A DNA stretch of 64,000 nt from the NCBI RefSeq assembly GCF_009695655.1, contig NZ_VUNM01000003.1, positions 43,097-107,096 on the forward strand. The letters run 5' to 3'. A program made the position numbers and the translations under genes. This DNA is from Sharpea porci (GTDB lineage: Bacteria > Bacillota_I > Bacilli_A > Erysipelotrichales > Coprobacillaceae). Numbering within the stretch: position 1 is the first letter of the stretch; the number at the start of each line of letters is the position of its first letter. The notes under the pieces were generated by a model that was not told where the DNA came from, searched no databases, and saw only the letters and a program-made list of their open reading frames with translations. Below are positions 59,601 through 64,000 of the stretch, piece after piece.

Positions 59601-60416
59601 ATGAACAAGAAATATGTTATTTCGGATTTACATGGTCAGTTTGTGCTATTGCAGCTTCTTTTAGAGAAAATCGCCTTTGATGATAGTGATGAATTGTATG
59701 TATTAGGGGATATCATGGATCGTGGTCCCAATAGTATTGACATCTATTATTTTATTAAGAGTATGAATAATATTCATATGATTAAAGGAAATCATGAAAT
59801 CATGATGCGTACATCCCTCATACAATCACTCAAATATAATGACTTAGATGATGAACGCAATAATGCCTACCGTCTCTGGAAACAGAATGGGGGCTATCGT
59901 ACTGTCGATAGTATTCGTGAATATCTGCAAAAAGACTGCATTACCTACTCTGAATACTATGATCATCGTAAGCAGTTTATGAAAGAACTTATAGAATTTA
60001 TTGATAGCTTACCAGATTATATTGAGATGGACTATCAAGGTAAACACTATGTCCTGGTACATGCTGGTGTTGATCCAGATAAACCATTAGTCAAAGATAC
60101 TGACCCAGAATTATTAGCCTGGATTAGAGAATATTTTTATATGTCTCCATGTAATCTTGATTATACTTATATTTTTGGTCATACACCATTATGTTTTATA
60201 AATATGGATGGTTCCTTTAATATCTGGCATGATCCAGATTATGGCAATAAGATTGGTATTGATGGAGGACTAGCTGTTGGGGATAAAGGACAGCTTAATT
60301 GCCTTTGTCTGACTACCGGGGAGGAAATTGTCATTCCTTATCGTGAAGGACAACAGGAAGCTATTGAAAAACGTGTTGAAGAGGAAGAAAAGCAACTACA
60401 TATTGTTAGAAAATGA
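59601..60416 (+). CDS. Metallophosphoesterase (serine/threonine phosphatase/ApaH-like)
   Basis: The 271-aa calcineurin-like enzyme has 'VISDLHGQFVLLQLLL' (D-x-H-G), 'VLGDIMDRGPNSIDIYYFI' (GDxxDRG), 'MIKGNHEIMM' (GNHE), 'LVHAGVDP' and 'IFGHTPL'. This is the PPP-phosphatase/bis(5'-nucleosyl) tetraphosphatase set. The true substrate (phosphoprotein or Ap4A) is not decidable from sequence. RBS GGAGGCGAAG. Single gene with its own terminator. Confidence 0.9.
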   Translation: MNKKYVISDLHGQFVLLQLLLEKIAFDDSDELYVLGDIMDRGPNSIDIYYFIKSMNNIHMIKGNHEIMMRTSLIQSLKYNDLDDERNNAYRLWKQNGGYRTVDSIREYLQKDCITYSEYYDHRKQFMKELIEFIDSLPDYIEMDYQGKHYVLVHAGVDPDKPLVKDTDPELLAWIREYFYMSPCNLDYTYIFGHTPLCFINMDGSFNIWHDPDYGNKIGIDGGLAVGDKGQLNCLCLTTGEEIVIPYREGQQEAIEKRVEEEEKQLHIVRK

Positions 60417-60445
60417 AAAAGAGAATCTGCTGAGATTCTCTTTTT
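60416..60445 (+). terminator. Terminator of the phosphoesterase gene
   Basis: The stem AAAAAGAGAATC/GATTCTCTTTTT. Confidence 0.85.
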
Positions 60446-60461
60446 GCTTTATTGATTGTTT

Positions 60462-62353
<1,892 letters not shown>

Positions 62354-62367
62354 ATTCTCACTCCTTC

Positions 62368-62439
62368 TTAGCACTCTCTTATTTCAAATGCCAAGTAACA
62401 TTATAACAATCTTTGGCACAATGTCAATAAGAGTGCTAA
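62368..62439 (-). promoter_or_regulatory. Two half-degenerate CIRCE operators flanking the groES promoter
   Basis: Site 1 (62413-62439, minus strand): TTAGCACTC-N9-TTGTGCCAA. Site 2 (62368-62394, minus strand): TTGGCATTT-N9-GAGTGCTAA. Each keeps one perfect CIRCE half and has a degraded other half. The perfect halves are the outer ones, so together they form a mirror-image pair around the promoter. Confidence 0.85.
62400..62427 (-). promoter_or_regulatory. Sigma-A promoter of groESL
   Basis: On the minus strand, TTGACA (62427-62422), a 16-bp spacer and TATAAT (62405-62400). Both CIRCE sites flank it. Confidence 0.9.
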
Positions 62440-62458
62440 AAATATTAACGATAATTAC

Positions 62459-62486
62459 TTAACAACTTTTCCTATCAATCTATAAT
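62459..62486 (+). promoter_or_regulatory. Promoter of the 3-hydroxyacyl-CoA dehydrogenase gene
   Basis: TTAACA (62459-62464), 16 bp, TATAAT (62481-62486), 22 nt before the start codon. Confidence 0.6.
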
Positions 62487-62507
62487 AGAGATATGGAGGT
62501 GGATATC

Positions 62508-63428
62508 ATGTACCATTTATTATTTGCCGGCAGTGGTCTTATTGGCTGTGGGTTAGCAGCTAATGCCTTATGTCATCATCAGGATGTGACACTCTATGAT
62601 ATAAGAGATGCGGACCAGGTAAAAGATAACCTGAAAAATGTTCTTGAGAAGCTTGTTGTGGCAGGTGTGATTAAACGTGAAGAAAGCGGTGTTCTGTTGG
62701 AGAAAGCCCATATTACACATGATCTAGAAGAAGCGCTAGAGGGTAAAGATGCCATTTTGGAATGCTTGCCAGAAAGACTGGATATTAAGCAAGAATTCTA
62801 TAAACGTGCCCAAAGCATTCAACCAGATATTCTTATTTTCTCTTCAACAACAGCCATGTTTCCTTCAAAGCTTCAAAAAGATATGCCCCATCCAGAACAT
62901 ATCTTAGTTGGTCATCCATTTAACCCATCCTACATGATTCCTTTGATTGAAATAGTAGGGGGAGAAGCTGTAAGTGAGGAAACAATTAATAAAGCGAAAG
63001 CAATTTATACAGCGATGGGTAAAAAGCCCATTGTCTGTCAGAAAGAAGTCAATGGCTATATTGTTCAGCGTGCTAACTGGGCGATGTTTAAAAGCTTGCT
63101 TTCGGCTGTTGAAGATGGTGTTGCTTCGGTTGAAGACATTGACACAGCCTTTACATATGGTCCAGGCATGCGTGCAGCTATTCTTGGCCAGCTTCTTGCA
63201 CTTGATTTAGGTGCTAAAGGCGGTTATGGGGCAATGGCTCAAAAATATGGTGATTCACTCAAGAGTGCAATGGGCATTGATCCAGCTCTTTTTGATGATC
63301 TTGTTGAAGGGATTACTTTAGAAAAAGCCCATCGTCCTTGTGAGCTTGGTCAGACGAATGAAGAAATTGAAGCTTTTCGCGATAAAGCAATGGCCATATT
63401 CTTAAAAGAGATTCTTCACTTTGAATAA
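62508..63428 (+). CDS. 3-hydroxyacyl-CoA dehydrogenase-family enzyme (L-gulonate/carnitine dehydrogenase-like)
   Basis: The 306-aa protein has an N-terminal Rossmann fold ('LLFAGSGLIGCGLAANAL') and the family 'HPFNPSYMIPLIEIVGGE', with the catalytic His. The later 'VNGYIVQRANWAMFKSLLS' is typical of the L-gulonate 3-dehydrogenase/carnitine-dehydrogenase branch. The true substrate (3-hydroxyacyl-CoA, gulonate or carnitine) is undecided. GGAGGTGG fits ATG 62508. It is divergent from groES. A terminator follows. Confidence 0.82.
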   Translation: MYHLLFAGSGLIGCGLAANALCHHQDVTLYDIRDADQVKDNLKNVLEKLVVAGVIKREESGVLLEKAHITHDLEEALEGKDAILECLPERLDIKQEFYKRAQSIQPDILIFSSTTAMFPSKLQKDMPHPEHILVGHPFNPSYMIPLIEIVGGEAVSEETINKAKAIYTAMGKKPIVCQKEVNGYIVQRANWAMFKSLLSAVEDGVASVEDIDTAFTYGPGMRAAILGQLLALDLGAKGGYGAMAQKYGDSLKSAMGIDPALFDDLVEGITLEKAHRPCELGQTNEEIEAFRDKAMAIFLKEILHFE

Positions 63429-63433
63429 TGAAA

Positions 63434-63467
63434 ATGCCTCATAAGTTGTTTATGAGGCGTTTGTTTT
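63434..63467 (+). terminator. Terminator after the dehydrogenase gene
   Basis: The stem GCCTCATAA/TTATGAGGC is followed by GTTTGTTTT. Confidence 0.8.
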
Positions 63468-63568
63468 ATTTTGGGGTGGCATTAATTTAACACAGTAATT
63501 GTGGCATGAACTCAATATTTCTTGTTTGCTTGGATTCTTAATGACTATTCCAAAACATAATTAACGTA

Positions 63569-63773
63569 TTATATCCTCTGGCTTTCAATTCTGACATTGC
63601 CGATACAGTCTCGATAAGATACAAGTAATAAACCAAAACGATCTTTTCTGTCTATTTTCCAGTTCTTAACTACAGTATCAAGTAACCATCCTTCAGGTAT
63701 TAGACCATCAAAAAACGCAAATAATGTTTTAGATAAATAATGTTCATGTGAAAGGGGTAGAGTTAGGCTAACT
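63569..63773 (-). pseudogene. Truncated HipA N-terminal-domain (toxin subunit-like) gene
   Basis: On the minus strand the frame reads 'VSLTLPL' at its start and then 'FAFFDGLIPEGWLLDTVVKN' and 'RKDRFGLLLVSYRDCIGNV'. This is the typical Couple_hipA/HipA-N domain (PF13657-type): FFDGLxPEGW followed by D-x-FGLL and a G-x-V/I. The first ~40 residues are missing because the right end of an IS200/IS605 element begins exactly there. The kinase-bearing HipA half is not found downstream; the ~100 bp to the next terminator holds no long frame. The intact form may be a stand-alone HipA-N partner of a separate HipA kinase. Confidence 0.8.
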
Positions 63774-63782
63774 GTTGACACT

Positions 63783-63803
63783 CCCCATGCCTAAAGGCAG
63801 GGG
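63783..63803 (-). repeat. IS605 right-end hairpin
   Basis: The imperfect stem CCCCTGCCT/AGGCATGGGG forms the subterminal hairpin that the transposase recognises as single-stranded DNA. It lies 9 nt from the element end. Confidence 0.8.
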
Positions 63804-63911
63804 ATTCTTGCTACCTGCCACTACATAGTGGCTGACCATTACATTTCTGTTAGGTCGTAGTGCAAGGTATGGGTGTGCCATCACCCATCATAGGGCAGAA
63901 CATATAGTTCC

Positions 63912-64000
63912 CTACGCAGTATGTCTGATATTACTATCGCCAACATACTCAGTTGAGTTGCAGATGTTCATGGCTCCAAGAATATCTCGGTGAATGTGGA
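63912..64000 (-). CDS. tnpB: TnpB (RNA-guided nuclease), C-terminal fragment at window edge
   Basis: The minus-strand frame ends at TAG 63914-63912. It reads 'HIHRDILGAMNICNSTEYVG' at its visible part, the typical C-terminus of IS605 OrfB/TnpB (H-R-D-x-x-G-A-x-N-I after the zinc ribbon). The RuvC-like nuclease and the rest are outside the window. TnpB cuts DNA beside the target-adjacent motif using the omega RNA that is encoded at the element's right end. Strong match for the family, but the copy number and completeness cannot be judged here. Confidence 0.85.
   Translation of the reverse strand, partial: HIHRDILGAMNICNSTEYVGDSNIRHTA

Larger units (their letters stand above)
63774..64000 (-). 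mobile_element. IS200/IS605-family element, right-end portion with tnpB
   Basis: The hairpin TCCCCTGCCT/AGGCATGGGGA on the minus strand, followed by GTGTCAAC and then the split hipA-N gene, is the standard right end of an IS605-type element. The end of tnpB lies next to it (below). The element runs off the right edge. Its non-coding 3' part (63774-63911) is where the guide (omega) RNA of TnpB is normally encoded. Confidence 0.85.

Noticed and set aside
63482..63568. Short minus-strand frame downstream of the hipA-N fragment
   Set aside because: It lacks a start and any HipA-kinase motif, so I do not call it a kinase remnant.

Overview
The window is about 36-38% GC and carries 60-odd protein genes with strong AGGAGG-type ribosome binding sites, mostly in short operons closed by rho-independent hairpins. 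PerR-rubrerythrin, an HrcA-type (CIRCE) groESL operon, AddAB, ECF-type vitamin transport, AsnA and PreTA together point to an anaerobic low-GC Gram-positive. My best guess is a gut member of the Erysipelotrichia (Catenibacterium/Kandleria/Coprobacillaceae-like). That placement is inference from gene style, not a database match.

Layout. 1-9.8 kb: a partial gene, a MerR regulator, an amine-dehydrogenase-like oxidoreductase, a rhaB-rhaD operon whose third gene is an arabinose-isomerase-type protein, an AAA/DUF234 ATPase behind a promoter with iterated repeats, and an oligo-1,6-glucosidase with an unusual N-terminal extension. 9.8-19.5 kb: three minor-pilin genes with carbohydrate-binding-like segments, a YkuE-type phosphoesterase, preTA, a ZIP transporter and mscL. 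19.5-28 kb: tRNA-Thr, a radical-SAM gene remnant, an XRE regulator with its own operator cluster, an O-antigen-ligase-like gene that seems to start at ATT, an RNA methyltransferase, a lipid kinase, a LysR regulator and a heterodimeric ABC exporter. 28-40.4 kb: addBA, a flavodoxin, asnA, thrCB, a bacterial Pth2 and a PHP phosphatase. 40.4-49.6 kb: an operon of unrecognised genes, a preQ1 riboswitch with queT, a PepP-type peptidase, MATE, Lrp, a PTS-IIB-like protein, a maltose-acetyltransferase-like protein and PAP2. 49.6-57.5 kb: ChbG/YdjC, rdgB-trmL, TIGR01906, aroE, a TIGR00266 gene, a decayed zone, a THF-riboswitch-folT-HAD-HAD operon and perR-rbr. 57.6-64 kb: hflX, a degenerate relative of the IIB-like protein, a phosphoesterase, groESL and a 3-hydroxyacyl-CoA dehydrogenase. 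The right edge is an IS200/IS605 element with tnpB that has cut a hipA N-terminal-domain gene.

Themes. Vitamin and cofactor salvage is under RNA control twice: preQ1 for queT and THF for folT. Several proteins look catalytically altered: two alpha/beta hydrolases lack the serine nucleophile, one maltose-acetyltransferase homologue lacks the catalytic His, one ABC half has a degenerate ATP site, and one IIB-like protein lacks the phospho-Cys. Several perfect inverted repeats sit in promoter regions and look like operators. I see no CRISPR array, prophage or obvious defence island. The strongest candidates for something undescribed are the pilin operon with surface-binding modules, the IIB-like two-protein family, the unrecognised 40.4-42.8 kb operon, and the operator-like repeats in front of the DUF234 ATPase.
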